NCBI RefSeq assembly: GCF_006874625.1
Contig: NZ_CP030034.1
Location: 806,001 to 870,000, forward strand
From: Bdellovibrio sp. NC01
GTDB lineage: Bacteria > Bdellovibrionota > Bdellovibrionia > Bdellovibrionales > Bdellovibrionaceae
DNA: 64,000 bases
Reading direction: 5' to 3'
The position numbers and the translations under genes were made by a program. Of this stretch, positions 25,351 through 33,793 are shown one piece after another. The notes under the pieces are model-generated. The model made no database searches. It was not told the origin of the DNA and saw only the letters and a program-made list of their open reading frames with translations. How positions within the stretch are numbered: the first letter of the stretch is position 1; each line of letters begins with the position of its first letter.

Positions 25351-26514
25351 GTGAAAAACTATCTTTTTACGAGTGAATCTGTTTCTGAAGGACATCCGGA
25401 TAAAATGGCAGACCAAATCTCCGACGGAGTTTTGGATGCAATCCTAGCACAAGACCCAAAAGGCCGTGTTGCTTGTGAGACTTTATTGACGACTGGTTTG
25501 ATCGTTGTAGCGGGTGAGATTTCTACTTCTGCTAAAATCAATTTCTCTGAAATCGCTCGTGACGTTGTAAAACGCATTGGTTACGACCATTCAGATAAAG
25601 GTTTCGACTACAAAACTTGTGCTGTGACTGTAGCCGTTGGTCAACAATCTCCAGACATCGCAGTGGGCGTGAAAGAAACTCTTTCTGACGACCAAGGCGC
25701 TGGTGACCAAGGTTTGATGTTCGGTTACGCAGTTAACGAAACTCCAGAGTTGATGCCTCTATCAATCTCTATGTCACACAAACTTGTGAAAGACTTGTCT
25801 GCTCTTCGTAAAGCGAACAAAGTTGATTGGTTGCGCCCAGACGCAAAATCACAAGTGACTGTTCAGTACGTTGATGGCGTTGCAAAACGTATCGACGCGA
25901 TCGTTATTTCGACTCAACACGCTGATAATGTTTCAAACGCGACAATCAAAGAATTCATCACTGAAGAGTTGATCAAAAAATCAATCCCTGCTCAGTGGAT
26001 CGATGCGAAGACAAAATTCTACATCAACCCAACAGGCCGTTTCGTAACGGGTGGTCCAATGGGCGATGCGGGTTTAACAGGCCGTAAAATCATCGTAGAC
26101 ACTTACGGTGGTCACGGTGCCCACGGTGGTGGCGCATTCTCTGGTAAAGATCCTTCAAAAGTAGACCGTTCTGCGGCTTACGCAGCTCGTCACATCGCGA
26201 AAAACATCGTGGGTGCGGGTTTGGCAGATCGCTGCTTGTTGCAAGTAGCCTATGCTATCGGTGTTGCTGAACCAGTAAGCATCTCTATCAATGACTTCGG
26301 TACAAGCAAAGTGGGTTCAGAGGTTCTAGAACAAGCGGTTCGCAAGGTATTTGACTTGAGACCAGCTAGAATCACTAAGGATTTGGATCTTTTGAGACCA
26401 ATCTACTCACCAACTGCAGCGTACGGCCACTTCGGTCGCACGGAAGAGACGTTCACATGGGAACGTTTGAATAAAGTTGAGGAGCTAAAAGCCGCTGTTA
26501 AGGGCCTAGCTTAA
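25351..26514 (+). CDS. metK: S-adenosylmethionine synthetase
   Basis: 387 aa, standard length. It makes SAM from methionine and ATP in the cytoplasm. Conserved text is complete: [19 protein letters not shown] at 8-26 (ATP/Mg binding), DDQGAGDQG in the middle, [13 protein letters not shown], and [19 protein letters not shown], the active-site and ATP-binding loop. GTG start at 25351 with GAGG about 13 nt upstream. It is followed by a strong terminator, so it is probably monocistronic. SAM supply links it to the nucleosidase and apt genes upstream only in general metabolism. Confidence 0.97.
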   Translation: MKNYLFTSESVSEGHPDKMADQISDGVLDAILAQDPKGRVACETLLTTGLIVVAGEISTSAKINFSEIARDVVKRIGYDHSDKGFDYKTCAVTVAVGQQSPDIAVGVKETLSDDQGAGDQGLMFGYAVNETPELMPLSISMSHKLVKDLSALRKANKVDWLRPDAKSQVTVQYVDGVAKRIDAIVISTQHADNVSNATIKEFITEELIKKSIPAQWIDAKTKFYINPTGRFVTGGPMGDAGLTGRKIIVDTYGGHGAHGGGAFSGKDPSKVDRSAAYAARHIAKNIVGAGLADRCLLQVAYAIGVAEPVSISINDFGTSKVGSEVLEQAVRKVFDLRPARITKDLDLLRPIYSPTAAYGHFGRTEETFTWERLNKVEELKAAVKGLA

Positions 26515-26545
26515 GTTCTCGAATTTTAAAGTTTTTTATCAATGT

Positions 26546-26582
26546 GCGCCGAGTTGTCTCTAGCAACTCGGCGCTTCTTTTA
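26546..26582 (+). terminator. Rho-independent terminator of metK
   Basis: A perfect 11-bp stem (26546-26556 with 26564-26574), 7-nt loop, then TTCTTTTAT. An ATG at 26542 in frame with lepA lies at the foot of this hairpin and is not used as start here. Confidence 0.88.
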
Positions 26583-26595
26583 TATAATGGCGCAA

Positions 26596-28395
26596 ATGGA
26601 TCCTAAGTTTATACGTAACTTCGCAATTATCGCTCACATCGACCACGGTAAATCTACTTTGGCGGATGGTCTTCTTTCTGTAACGGGTTCTCTTTCTGAT
26701 CGTGAAAAGAAAGAGCAATTCTTAGATAACATGGAACTTGAGCGTGAGCGTGGGATCACTATCAAAGCTCAAACTGTATGTCTTGATTTCAAATCGAAAG
26801 ATGGCAACGACTATCAAATCAATTTGATCGATACACCGGGGCACGTGGATTTCTCGTACGAAGTTTCTCGTTCACTCGCTGCTTGTGAAGGCGCGATCTT
26901 GGTTGTCGATGCCGCTCAAGGTGTAGAAGCGCAAACTTTGGCGAACGTATATCTTGCGATGGAAAATAATCTTGAGATCATTCCTGTTCTGAACAAGATC
27001 GATCTTCCTTCTGCAGATCCAGAAGGTGTTGCAAGACAAATCGAAGACACTGTGGGTTTGGATACAACTGGTATCATTCACGCGTCGGCCAAGGAAAAAA
27101 TCGGTATCACTGATATCTTGGAAGCGATCGTTGAAAAAGTTCCGCCACCAAAAGCGGATCGCACATTGACTCCGCGTGGTCTTATTTTCGACTCGTGGTT
27201 CGATGCTTATCAAGGCGTTGTCGTTCTTGTGCGTATGGTTGATGGTACAATCAAACGTGGCGACAAAATTAAATTCATGGCGACAGATCGTGATTACGAA
27301 GTTCTGCGCATGGGTAAATACAAACCATTCCCTGCAATGCAAGACACTCTTGAAGCAGGCGAGGTGGGTTTCATCATCTGCGGTATCAAAGATATTCGTG
27401 ACGTTAAAGTCGGTGATACTGTCACTGGCGCAAAACATCCAGCACCAGAACCTTTGGCAGGTTTCCAACGTATTAAGCCAATGGTTTTCGCCGGTATCTT
27501 CCCGGTCGTTGCATCTGAATACGAAAGTTTGAAAGATGCTTTGGATAAACTTTGTTTGAATGACTCGTCATTGTCGTTCGAAGTTGAAAAATCGGCAGCA
27601 CTTGGTTTCGGTTACCGTTGCGGTTTCTTGGGTCTTCTTCACATGGAGATCGTTCAAGAGCGTTTGGAGCGTGAGTTCAATCTTGATTTGATCACGACGG
27701 CTCCAACGGTTGTTTATCAAATCACGCAAACAGACGGCACGGTCATGATGTTGGAAAATCCATCAGGCATGCCGGATGAATCTAAAATTGCTAAATTCGA
27801 AGAACCTTACGTAAAGGTGACTTTGCATACTCCGACTGAATATATCGGCGGCATCTTGAAGCTTTGTGAAGACAAGCGTGGTGCTCAGCTTAAGATGGAG
27901 TATGTGAACGAAAAGAAAGTGATCATCGAATACAAACTTCCGATGAATGAAATGGTTATGGATTTCTATGACCGTTTGAAATCTATCTCTAAAGGTTACG
28001 CATCTTTGGAATATGAATTCATCGGCTTCGAAGAATCAGACCTTGTGAAGTTGGATATCTTGATCAATAGCGAACCGATCGATGCCTTGTCGTTGATCGT
28101 TCACAGATCTAAAGCTGTGACTCGCGGTCGTAAGTTGACAGAGAAAATGAAAGAACTCATCCCTCGTCAACAATTCCAGATCAATATCCAAGCGGCTATC
28201 GGTTCGAAAATTATCGCTCGTGAAACTCAAGGGGCGATCAGAAAAGACGTTACTGCCAAATGTTATGGTGGTGACATCTCTCGTAAGCGTAAACTTTTGG
28301 AGAAACAAAAAGAAGGTAAGAAGCGCATGAAGGCGGTCGGCTCGGTCGACGTTCCTCAGGAAGCATTCTTAGCGATCTTGAAAGTAGAGGACTAA
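26596..28395 (+). CDS. lepA: Elongation factor 4 (LepA, ribosome back-translocase GTPase)
   Basis: 599 aa from ATG 26596, the typical LepA length. GTPase motifs: G1 [10 protein letters not shown]3 [13 protein letters not shown]4 [13 protein letters not shown]-like domains and the LepA-specific C-terminal domain follow, with [20 protein letters not shown] and the end text [20 protein letters not shown], specific for LepA. ATG 26587 is also in frame but forms part of a TATAAT (26583-26588), which ends 7 nt before ATG 26596; an in-frame ATG 26542 lies in the upstream terminator. No Shine-Dalgarno is present, so a leaderless mRNA is possible. lepA-lepB order is widely conserved. Confidence 0.96.
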   Translation: MDPKFIRNFAIIAHIDHGKSTLADGLLSVTGSLSDREKKEQFLDNMELERERGITIKAQTVCLDFKSKDGNDYQINLIDTPGHVDFSYEVSRSLAACEGAILVVDAAQGVEAQTLANVYLAMENNLEIIPVLNKIDLPSADPEGVARQIEDTVGLDTTGIIHASAKEKIGITDILEAIVEKVPPPKADRTLTPRGLIFDSWFDAYQGVVVLVRMVDGTIKRGDKIKFMATDRDYEVLRMGKYKPFPAMQDTLEAGEVGFIICGIKDIRDVKVGDTVTGAKHPAPEPLAGFQRIKPMVFAGIFPVVASEYESLKDALDKLCLNDSSLSFEVEKSAALGFGYRCGFLGLLHMEIVQERLEREFNLDLITTAPTVVYQITQTDGTVMMLENPSGMPDESKIAKFEEPYVKVTLHTPTEYIGGILKLCEDKRGAQLKMEYVNEKKVIIEYKLPMNEMVMDFYDRLKSISKGYASLEYEFIGFEESDLVKLDILINSEPIDALSLIVHRSKAVTRGRKLTEKMKELIPRQQFQINIQAAIGSKIIARETQGAIRKDVTAKCYGGDISRKRKLLEKQKEGKKRMKAVGSVDVPQEAFLAILKVED

Positions 28396-28399
28396 CATC

Positions 28400-29191
28400 A
28401 TGTCGAATCAGCAAAAACCGGCTCCTTGGGACTGGCGCACGAAACATTTTTGGACTGAAGGTTGGGGATCTTTATTCCTTGCTGTGTTCATTGCATTGTT
28501 CATTCGCTGGGGTTTCATTGAGGCTTACGTTATTCCATCAGGCTCGATGCTTCCGTCGCTTTTGATTCACGATCATATCTTCGTGAACAAATTGACTTAC
28601 GGTTTCCGCGTTCCATTCTCTGAAAGCTGGTTGGTTAAATTCAACGAACCAAAACGTGGCGAAGTGATCGTGTTCAAATATCCAAAAGATATGAGCACGT
28701 TCTTCATCAAACGTATCGTGGGTGAACCAGGCGATAAAATTTATTATGAAAACGGCACATTGTACGTAAACGACAAACCAGTCGAAAAGAAAGTTCCTGC
28801 AAATCTAGAGGACTTCGAATGGTTGCGTGATGCGGACTTCACTCGTGATGGCAACATCAACGATGCGAAGAACAACTATGTTGAGTTCACTGAAGCTCTT
28901 CCTCCTGGCAAAGGCGAATCAAAAGGTAAAGACCATGCGATTCTTCTTCGTAAAGGTGATGTTTACGAAACTTTCGGACCTGTGACTGTTCCTGAAGATC
29001 ATTTGTTTGTGATGGGTGATAACCGCATGAACTCTTCGGACAGCCGCGTGTGGGGTTTCTTGCCGAAGCAGAATATTTTGGGCCGTGCGATGTTCGTATG
29101 GTTGTCTTGTGAAGAGACTGTTCCAGCCCTTCCATTCTTGTGTAATCCAACGACAATTCGTTGGGGCCGCTTCTTCCATTCAGTAAACTAA
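28400..29191 (+). CDS. lepB: Signal peptidase I, copy 1
   Basis: 263 aa inner-membrane serine protease that removes Sec/Tat signal peptides. One N-terminal transmembrane helix (about 22-40) is followed by the catalytic Ser49 in VIPSGSMLPSL and the general-base Lys104 in FFIKRIVGEPGD; box E GDNRMNSSDSR is near 213-223. An insert of about 40 residues (DADFTRDGNINDAKNN) lies before box E. It ends with WGRFFHSVN, a motif shared by the other two copies. It lies 4 bp after lepA, with GAGG before the start, and 4 bp before copy 2. Confidence 0.95.
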   Translation: MSNQQKPAPWDWRTKHFWTEGWGSLFLAVFIALFIRWGFIEAYVIPSGSMLPSLLIHDHIFVNKLTYGFRVPFSESWLVKFNEPKRGEVIVFKYPKDMSTFFIKRIVGEPGDKIYYENGTLYVNDKPVEKKVPANLEDFEWLRDADFTRDGNINDAKNNYVEFTEALPPGKGESKGKDHAILLRKGDVYETFGPVTVPEDHLFVMGDNRMNSSDSRVWGFLPKQNILGRAMFVWLSCEETVPALPFLCNPTTIRWGRFFHSVN

Positions 29192-29195
29192 ATAG

Positions 29196-29912
29196 ATGAC
29201 TTCGGAAAATAAACCAAAAAATTTAAAGGGAACGTGGAATCAGGCGATTCTAACGTTCCTTTTTCCTATTCTTTTGGTGTTGGGAGTCCGCTGGGCTTTA
29301 TTTGAACCCTTCGTTATTCCTTCCGGCAGTATGATCCCGAATCTGTTGGTTCATGATCACATCTTGGTAGAAAAATTTGCGTTTGGTGTGCACTTCCCAT
29401 TTAGCGATAAATGGATTTTCCAGTGGCACAAACCAGAACGCGGTGAAATCGTAGTTTTCAAATACCCTGAAAATCCTGAAGTCTATTACATCAAACGTTT
29501 GATCGGTATTCCTGGTGATGAAGTTGTCGTGCAAGACGGTCACATCTCGGTGAATGGTAAAAAGTGGAATCTGGCTCCGTTGTCTTTTCCAGGCGGGGAG
29601 AATGGTTTTGCTTATTATAATGAGGCCCTTGACGGAGGACCTTCACAACACGTGGTGCGCTTCATGACTCCGGAAGTGGTGGATGGTGTTGATCCGAAAA
29701 CCTATAAAGTTCCAGAAGGTCATTACTTCTTCATGGGCGATAACCGCGATCAATCTTCTGACTCTCGTTATTGGGGTTTTGTTAAGAACGATTACATCGT
29801 CGGTAAAGCTTGGCTGATTTGGCTTTCATGCGAATCGACTCTGCCAACGATGACCTTCGTTTGCGATCCCTCGCAACTACGCTGGGACCGTTTCTTCAAA
29901 GTTCTGCGCTAA
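29196..29912 (+). CDS. lepB: Signal peptidase I, copy 2
   Basis: 238 aa. One transmembrane helix about 17-36, catalytic Ser45 in VIPSGSMIPNL and Lys100 in YYIKRLIGIPGD, box E GDNRDQSSDSRYWGF. It is a tandem paralogue of the preceding gene (same frame of motifs, similar C-terminus LRWDRFFKVL) but lacks part of the insert. All catalytic residues are intact, so it should be active; the two may prefer different preproteins or act in different growth phases. It ends at the structured repeat element 29940-30118. Confidence 0.94.
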   Translation: MTSENKPKNLKGTWNQAILTFLFPILLVLGVRWALFEPFVIPSGSMIPNLLVHDHILVEKFAFGVHFPFSDKWIFQWHKPERGEIVVFKYPENPEVYYIKRLIGIPGDEVVVQDGHISVNGKKWNLAPLSFPGGENGFAYYNEALDGGPSQHVVRFMTPEVVDGVDPKTYKVPEGHYFFMGDNRDQSSDSRYWGFVKNDYIVGKAWLIWLSCESTLPTMTFVCDPSQLRWDRFFKVLR

Positions 29913-29939
29913 AACTTAAAATAAAAATGAGTTCATCGG

Positions 29940-30118
29940 AATGCGGGGATTCGCTGAGGCTTTGGAATTTTGCCTTAGCTTCTTCGGCACACCTTCCGGG
30001 CTCAATCGTCGCCGCAGCTTTGCTGCGGTTCGCGCCATCGTGGCGCCGACGAAGGCCTCATACGCAAAGGCAAAATTCTAAAGCCTCAGCGAATTTGCCT
30101 CGAAGAAATTTTTATTCT
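29940..30118. repeat. Structured intergenic element, copy 2
   Basis: Arms of 28 nt pair 29949-29976 with 30067-30094 with only one G-T mismatch. The loop holds a perfect 7-bp hairpin (30012-30018/30022-30028, loop TTT) and a 6-bp hairpin (30032-30037/30041-30046, loop TCG). Shared blocks with the element at 3077-3270 include TGCGGGGATT at the left, CTTCGGCAC after the left arm and GAAGGCCTCATACGCAAA before the right arm. Where the arms differ between copies the opposite arm changes to keep pairing. It lies between convergent genes, as copy 1 does. No open reading frame of note. Confidence 0.88.
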
Positions 30119-30203
30119 TAATTTTAGCGAGATTTTGAAAGTATGATGTAACTGATTTTATCGTCGCTAACGCTGTTTTGGTTGGCGACGTCGTGATTGT
30201 TTT

Positions 30204-31013
30204 TTAGATGTTTGTGATGTCACCTAGTGAACGTTCCAGGATTTCGAATCCTTTGTAGTCGTTTTCTTCGATTGTGAAGGCTTGTAAAACCAACGCGGTT
30301 TTTAACTTTTCTTGCGGCTGAGTTTTTTCTTCATAACTTCCTAATTTCGCAAAAGCCTCGAAAGCCGCTTCTTGTTCTTTAATGAAAGCATTGTAGGTTG
30401 CTTCAGTGACTCGCACGGAATTCATCGACCAGCCTTTGCGAATACCACGTTTTTTTAGGTCAGCGGCTGAATACAAACCTTCTGAGATATTTTGTATGAA
30501 GAAGTCGGCGCCCGATTTGATGAAGTTTTCATAGTATGACTTCGCAAGCATGCCAGCACCCATGGGTGGAATTGATTTGAACGCAGGTTTCACTTTTTGT
30601 TTTGCGTTCACCTTGATCAAGCCGTGCTTTTCTAAACCCATCAGGTATTTATCTGTGGAGCGTTGGTTTAATTTGTACTTCTCTGCAATTTGCTCCGGCG
30701 TGTTTTCATACAGCTTAATGAAGTAAGACAGAAAGCCCTTATTCTTTGCTAAGAATTGTTCTTGCGCCTCTGTGAATTTTTCGGCCTTTTCAGTCGTCAT
30801 TTTAGTCATCGTTTCGAGGTCAGTCAGATTGACGTCTAAAATTTCGCAGAACTGCAGCAAGCGTGACAGAGTTAATTCTTCGTCGCCCAAGATGCGTTTC
30901 ACGGTTGGAACGGAACATTCCAATTCCTCTGCCACGTTTTCGTAAGTCATCTTCTTTTGTTTCAAAAGATCTTTTAGTGCGGCTTTGATTTGCTGAATTT
31001 TGAAGTCGTTCAT
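30204..31013 (-). CDS. Helix-turn-helix transcriptional regulator (XRE-like plus winged-helix)
   Basis: 269 aa from ATG 31013, chosen because AAGGAAC lies 9 nt upstream; a TTG 24 nt earlier would itself include that site. Residues 1-60 form an XRE-type HTH (LLKQKKMTYENVAEELECSV, then PTVKRILGDEE). Residues about 95-125 look like a second, MarR/wHTH-like unit (TPEQIAEKYKLNQRSTDKYL, MGLEKHGLIKV). The C-terminal half (130-269) is helical and may bind a ligand or oligomerise. Cytoplasmic. It is co-oriented with a 50-aa gene 36 bp upstream. Target genes are unknown; the divergent peptidase operon is the nearest candidate. Confidence 0.78.
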   Translation of the reverse strand: MNDFKIQQIKAALKDLLKQKKMTYENVAEELECSVPTVKRILGDEELTLSRLLQFCEILDVNLTDLETMTKMTTEKAEKFTEAQEQFLAKNKGFLSYFIKLYENTPEQIAEKYKLNQRSTDKYLMGLEKHGLIKVNAKQKVKPAFKSIPPMGAGMLAKSYYENFIKSGADFFIQNISEGLYSAADLKKRGIRKGWSMNSVRVTEATYNAFIKEQEAAFEAFAKLGSYEEKTQPQEKLKTALVLQAFTIEENDYKGFEILERSLGDITNI

Positions 31014-31049
31014 GTTCAGTTCCTTTTTTAGATACAAAAGTCGGCGTGC

Positions 31050-31202
31050 TTAGCGGGCAGAGTAATCGTAAAGTTCAACAACTTGGATGCTTCCGCGGCC
31101 CATTGGGTGAAGTGAGTGGAAGCTTTGGCTTTTGAAGTTCCCAAGTCGTGCGTTCATCAATGTGTAAGTAACCTTTGCGAAGATTTTAAATACTTGTTTC
31201 AT
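31050..31202 (-). CDS. Small basic protein (50 aa), unknown function
   Basis: A short frame with a strong ribosome site (AAAGGGG, 8 nt before ATG 31202) that precedes the HTH gene by 36 bp on the same strand. The product starts MKQVFKIFAKVTYTLMNARL and ends VVELYDYSAR; it is basic, amphipathic at the N-terminus and has no Cys. It is too short for most gene finders. It could be a partner peptide, a toxin-like or signalling peptide, or a leader peptide controlling the regulator. The ribosome site and spacing support it; function is unknown. Confidence 0.55.
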   Translation of the reverse strand: MKQVFKIFAKVTYTLMNARLGNFKSQSFHSLHPMGRGSIQVVELYDYSAR

Positions 31203-31447
31203 CGTAAACCCCTTTGTTTCAGGCTTGTCCGTGCATGCCTTGTTTTCCCTAAACTGCCTGAGATCGCAAGGGCTCTCAATGGGTGTTTTTAGGGTATCAA
31301 AAAACGATCTCTTTTTGCAAATATGGTCTTAATATATGCATTTAGTATCTAATTATGATCCCTTACTGGGGTGGCCAATGGCAGGCCAAGTCCCGCGTTT
31401 CAGAATAAGACACCTTGTGTGGCACACGCTTTGGAGCTTGGTTAAGT
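31203..31447. promoter_or_regulatory. Divergent control region between HTH unit and peptidase operon
   Basis: The region has an A/T-rich middle (31300-31360) likely to hold the promoters, and a hairpin TGGCC/GGCCA at about 31373-31389 in the leader of the plus-strand operon. No clear -35/-10 pair could be fixed. The divergent layout would suit control of the peptidase operon by the HTH protein. Confidence 0.35.
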
Positions 31448-32146
31448 ATGGAAAAGATCATAGCTTTCATTTCTATTTTATTTGTGGCTGTTACTGCTTC
31501 TGCAGAGGAACCGTCTGTTTTAGTGTGTCAGCGTCCAATAGTTCAACAGGCTATCGCTTTGGCGCAGAAGACGGTGCAAAGTACACCATACAAAATCAAA
31601 TCGCGTGCAAAGCAAGAAACATCGGATTTGCGCATTGATCTTGCGGCGATCAAACTTTTGGAAAAAACCGTTTTCAAAAAACAGATGTTCGACCTTGGTT
31701 ACGACTTCGTTGTTGGCGCTTCGATCAGTTTTGAAAAAGGCTATACGCCCCTTATCCGTATTTATCCTGATACGATTGCAGAGCTGAATAAACTAGATAA
31801 CGCAGAATACGCACACCTGTTCACGATGGCGCACGAGATGGGTCACATGGTGCAAGGAATTTGGCAGGCGCAAGATCCAAATAAACTAACACCGCATAAA
31901 ATGGTTTCTTTAGATGGTAACGTCGACAACTACAATCGCTGGCATTCTGAAACGGACTGCTTCGGGGTTGAGCTCATGTACCAAGCGGGTGTTCGCGATT
32001 TTTCGGCAGTGATTCCAGCACTCGATTCAATTAGAAAAGATTGTTATTCCCTACGTGAAAAAGAATTCTGTGACAGTGCTTTTGCAATGCGTGCGCACGC
32101 TGTACAGCTCTATTTACAAAACAATCCAGAACTTACGAAAAGATAA
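31448..32146 (+). CDS. Secreted zinc metallopeptidase-like protein
   Basis: 232 aa from ATG 31448, which gives a clean signal peptide (residues 1-20, ending ASA-E); an in-frame start 33 nt upstream would spoil it. The zincin motif is MAHEMGH (His129, Glu130, His133), and HSETDCFGVEL at 166-176 supplies Glu168 as likely third zinc ligand, the arrangement of gluzincins related to the neutral zinc metallopeptidase group. Periplasmic or extracellular. The next gene, a papain-like peptidase, starts directly after its stop codon. Predicted active, since all three ligands and the catalytic Glu are present. Confidence 0.78.
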   Translation: MEKIIAFISILFVAVTASAEEPSVLVCQRPIVQQAIALAQKTVQSTPYKIKSRAKQETSDLRIDLAAIKLLEKTVFKKQMFDLGYDFVVGASISFEKGYTPLIRIYPDTIAELNKLDNAEYAHLFTMAHEMGHMVQGIWQAQDPNKLTPHKMVSLDGNVDNYNRWHSETDCFGVELMYQAGVRDFSAVIPALDSIRKDCYSLREKEFCDSAFAMRAHAVQLYLQNNPELTKR

Positions 32147-32971
32147 ATGAAATTGCCAAAGTTTCTTGTAACTACATTGTTGCTGTTGAGTTTTGCGCAC
32201 GTCGTGCAAGCTGAAACTTTGGTATTGCCTATCAGTCGTAATTTCGATCAGGGCTCTACCGGCCTGTGTTGGGATTACGCGATGATGAGTGCTTTGGAAA
32301 CTCGTTACATGGTTCAACATCCCGGTGAAAAATTTGAACTTTCACGCGGGATTTTGCAATACGGTCACTTTTTATTGAAGGCTCAAGAAAACCCAGTGGC
32401 ACCTCTACATAAAGATCCGGAAGATGGGTACTTTGGTGAAGCTCTGGAATTAATCAGAACATTTGGTGCGGCTCCGTTTGATGCTTATCCGGATGCGAAG
32501 AAAAGAAAATACGATCATCTTCGTCCGCTTACGAACTCCGTGGAATTTTTGGCGGCGGTGCAACCGATGTTTGCGCCACTTCCTGAAAAAGTGCAGTGGC
32601 AGGGGCGCGAGCTGACTCCGGTTGAATTCGCGCAAGAAATTTTAGGACAAGATCGTTGGACTGATATTGCGGTCGCTCGTCATGGTGAACAAGGCCTTGG
32701 ACAAAATCCCGATGTGGGCGCACCAGTTGGAAAAACAGCTCTTTATCTGCCGTTAGAGCAAATCGTGTCTTTGATTAAGACGAATCTGCAAAAAGGAATT
32801 CCCTCAGCTTATGCAACGGACACGCATTCGATGCTGATTTACGGGGCGACTTACGATGCAAACGGGCAGCCGGTCGAGTACTATATTAAAGACAGCTTTA
32901 TGGGCCTTCTTTATAAAGCTAACGCCAATCAAATTCACAACATGATGAATCTGGTAAATACGATTTATTGA
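32147..32971 (+). CDS. Secreted papain-like (C1, bleomycin-hydrolase-like) cysteine peptidase
   Basis: 274 aa with signal peptide 1-22 (VVQA-E). Papain-family residues can be placed: oxyanion Gln35 and nucleophile Cys41 in NFDQGSTGLCWDYAMMSALE, His227 in TDTHSMLIYGATYD and, in the usual Asn position, Asp249 in YYIKDSFMG. The Q-G-S-x-G-x-C-W form is that of the C1B (bleomycin hydrolase) branch. Its ATG directly follows the preceding stop, so the two peptidases are co-translated. It has no visible pro-domain, and the Asp for Asn change is unusual though known in some relatives. A role in digesting prey protein is inferred. Confidence 0.8.
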   Translation: MKLPKFLVTTLLLLSFAHVVQAETLVLPISRNFDQGSTGLCWDYAMMSALETRYMVQHPGEKFELSRGILQYGHFLLKAQENPVAPLHKDPEDGYFGEALELIRTFGAAPFDAYPDAKKRKYDHLRPLTNSVEFLAAVQPMFAPLPEKVQWQGRELTPVEFAQEILGQDRWTDIAVARHGEQGLGQNPDVGAPVGKTALYLPLEQIVSLIKTNLQKGIPSAYATDTHSMLIYGATYDANGQPVEYYIKDSFMGLLYKANANQIHNMMNLVNTIY

Positions 32972-33020
32972 TATCTTTAGAATCCTCACGTTTGATGTCC
33001 CACCTAGACCTTATGGACCA

Positions 33021-33758
33021 GTGTCTTTACCGCAAAGATTCTCTGGTCTACTTGATAAAAATTTAGTTAAGATTTTCTTTATGACCCGATGGCGTGAGTA
33101 TTTTCTAACATTGCTAATTGCAGTGCTGTTTGCATTGTTTGTGCGCACGTACGTGGTCACAGCTTATAAAGTTCCAACTGGTTCGATGCAACCGACGTTG
33201 AAGCCGGGCGATTTTATTTTCTCTTCGCGCATGTCGTATGGTTTAGAGATCCCGTTTACTTCCAAAAAAGTTGATACCTCTTTTCCAGAGCGTGGCGATC
33301 TTGTCGTGTTCAGTTACCCGAATCAGCCTGAAATCAATTATGTGAAACGCGTGGTGGGTTTGCCTGGTGATCGCGTGCAGGTAAAACAAGGTCGCTTGAT
33401 TTTAAATGAAGAACCGTTTGAGTATGAAAAAGCGGAACTCGCAAAACGCGATAATCCCAACTCAGAACTTTTCGATATTTATACCGAGAAGAGCAAACTC
33501 TCTAGCTGGCCGGTGATTTTCCAAAAACAAGCGGAAGACAAAGATTTTGGTCCCATCGTTGTGCCTCCTGGAGAGGTTTTCCTTTTAGGTGACAATCGTG
33601 ATGCAAGTGACGACTCGCGCTATTGGGGCACGGTTCCTGCCACTCAAGTCCTCGGTAAAGTCGTTTTGATTTGGCTTTCGCTGGATTGGCAAAAGAAATG
33701 GGGCGGAAACCGTTATCCTTCAGTGCGTTGGAGCAGAGTTTTTTCTTCAGTCCATTGA
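33021..33758 (+). CDS. lepB: Signal peptidase I, copy 3
   Basis: 245 aa with a GTG start at 33021 (weak ribosome site; ATG 33081 is a possible later start just before the transmembrane helix). One helix about 27-45, catalytic Ser55 in KVPTGSMQPTL (T in place of the usual S before G), Lys109 in INYVKRVVGLPGD, box E GDNRDASDDSRYWG. The C-terminus VRWSRVFSSVH echoes the other two copies. It is separated from them by 3 kb and a change of strand, and is followed 35 bp later by pyrB. Confidence 0.93.
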   Translation: MSLPQRFSGLLDKNLVKIFFMTRWREYFLTLLIAVLFALFVRTYVVTAYKVPTGSMQPTLKPGDFIFSSRMSYGLEIPFTSKKVDTSFPERGDLVVFSYPNQPEINYVKRVVGLPGDRVQVKQGRLILNEEPFEYEKAELAKRDNPNSELFDIYTEKSKLSSWPVIFQKQAEDKDFGPIVVPPGEVFLLGDNRDASDDSRYWGTVPATQVLGKVVLIWLSLDWQKKWGGNRYPSVRWSRVFSSVH

Positions 33759-33793
33759 CAAGATCGGGTCGCATCCATAGGCTAAGGTTCTAG

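Noticed and set aside
26542-26595. Longer lepA start at ATG 26542
   Set aside because: The added codons come from the metK terminator hairpin, and the LepA family start and length fit ATG 26596.
30204-31202. Toxin-antitoxin module made of the 50-aa gene and the HTH regulator
   Set aside because: The layout allows it, but the small product has no toxin family features and the regulator is much larger than usual antitoxins.
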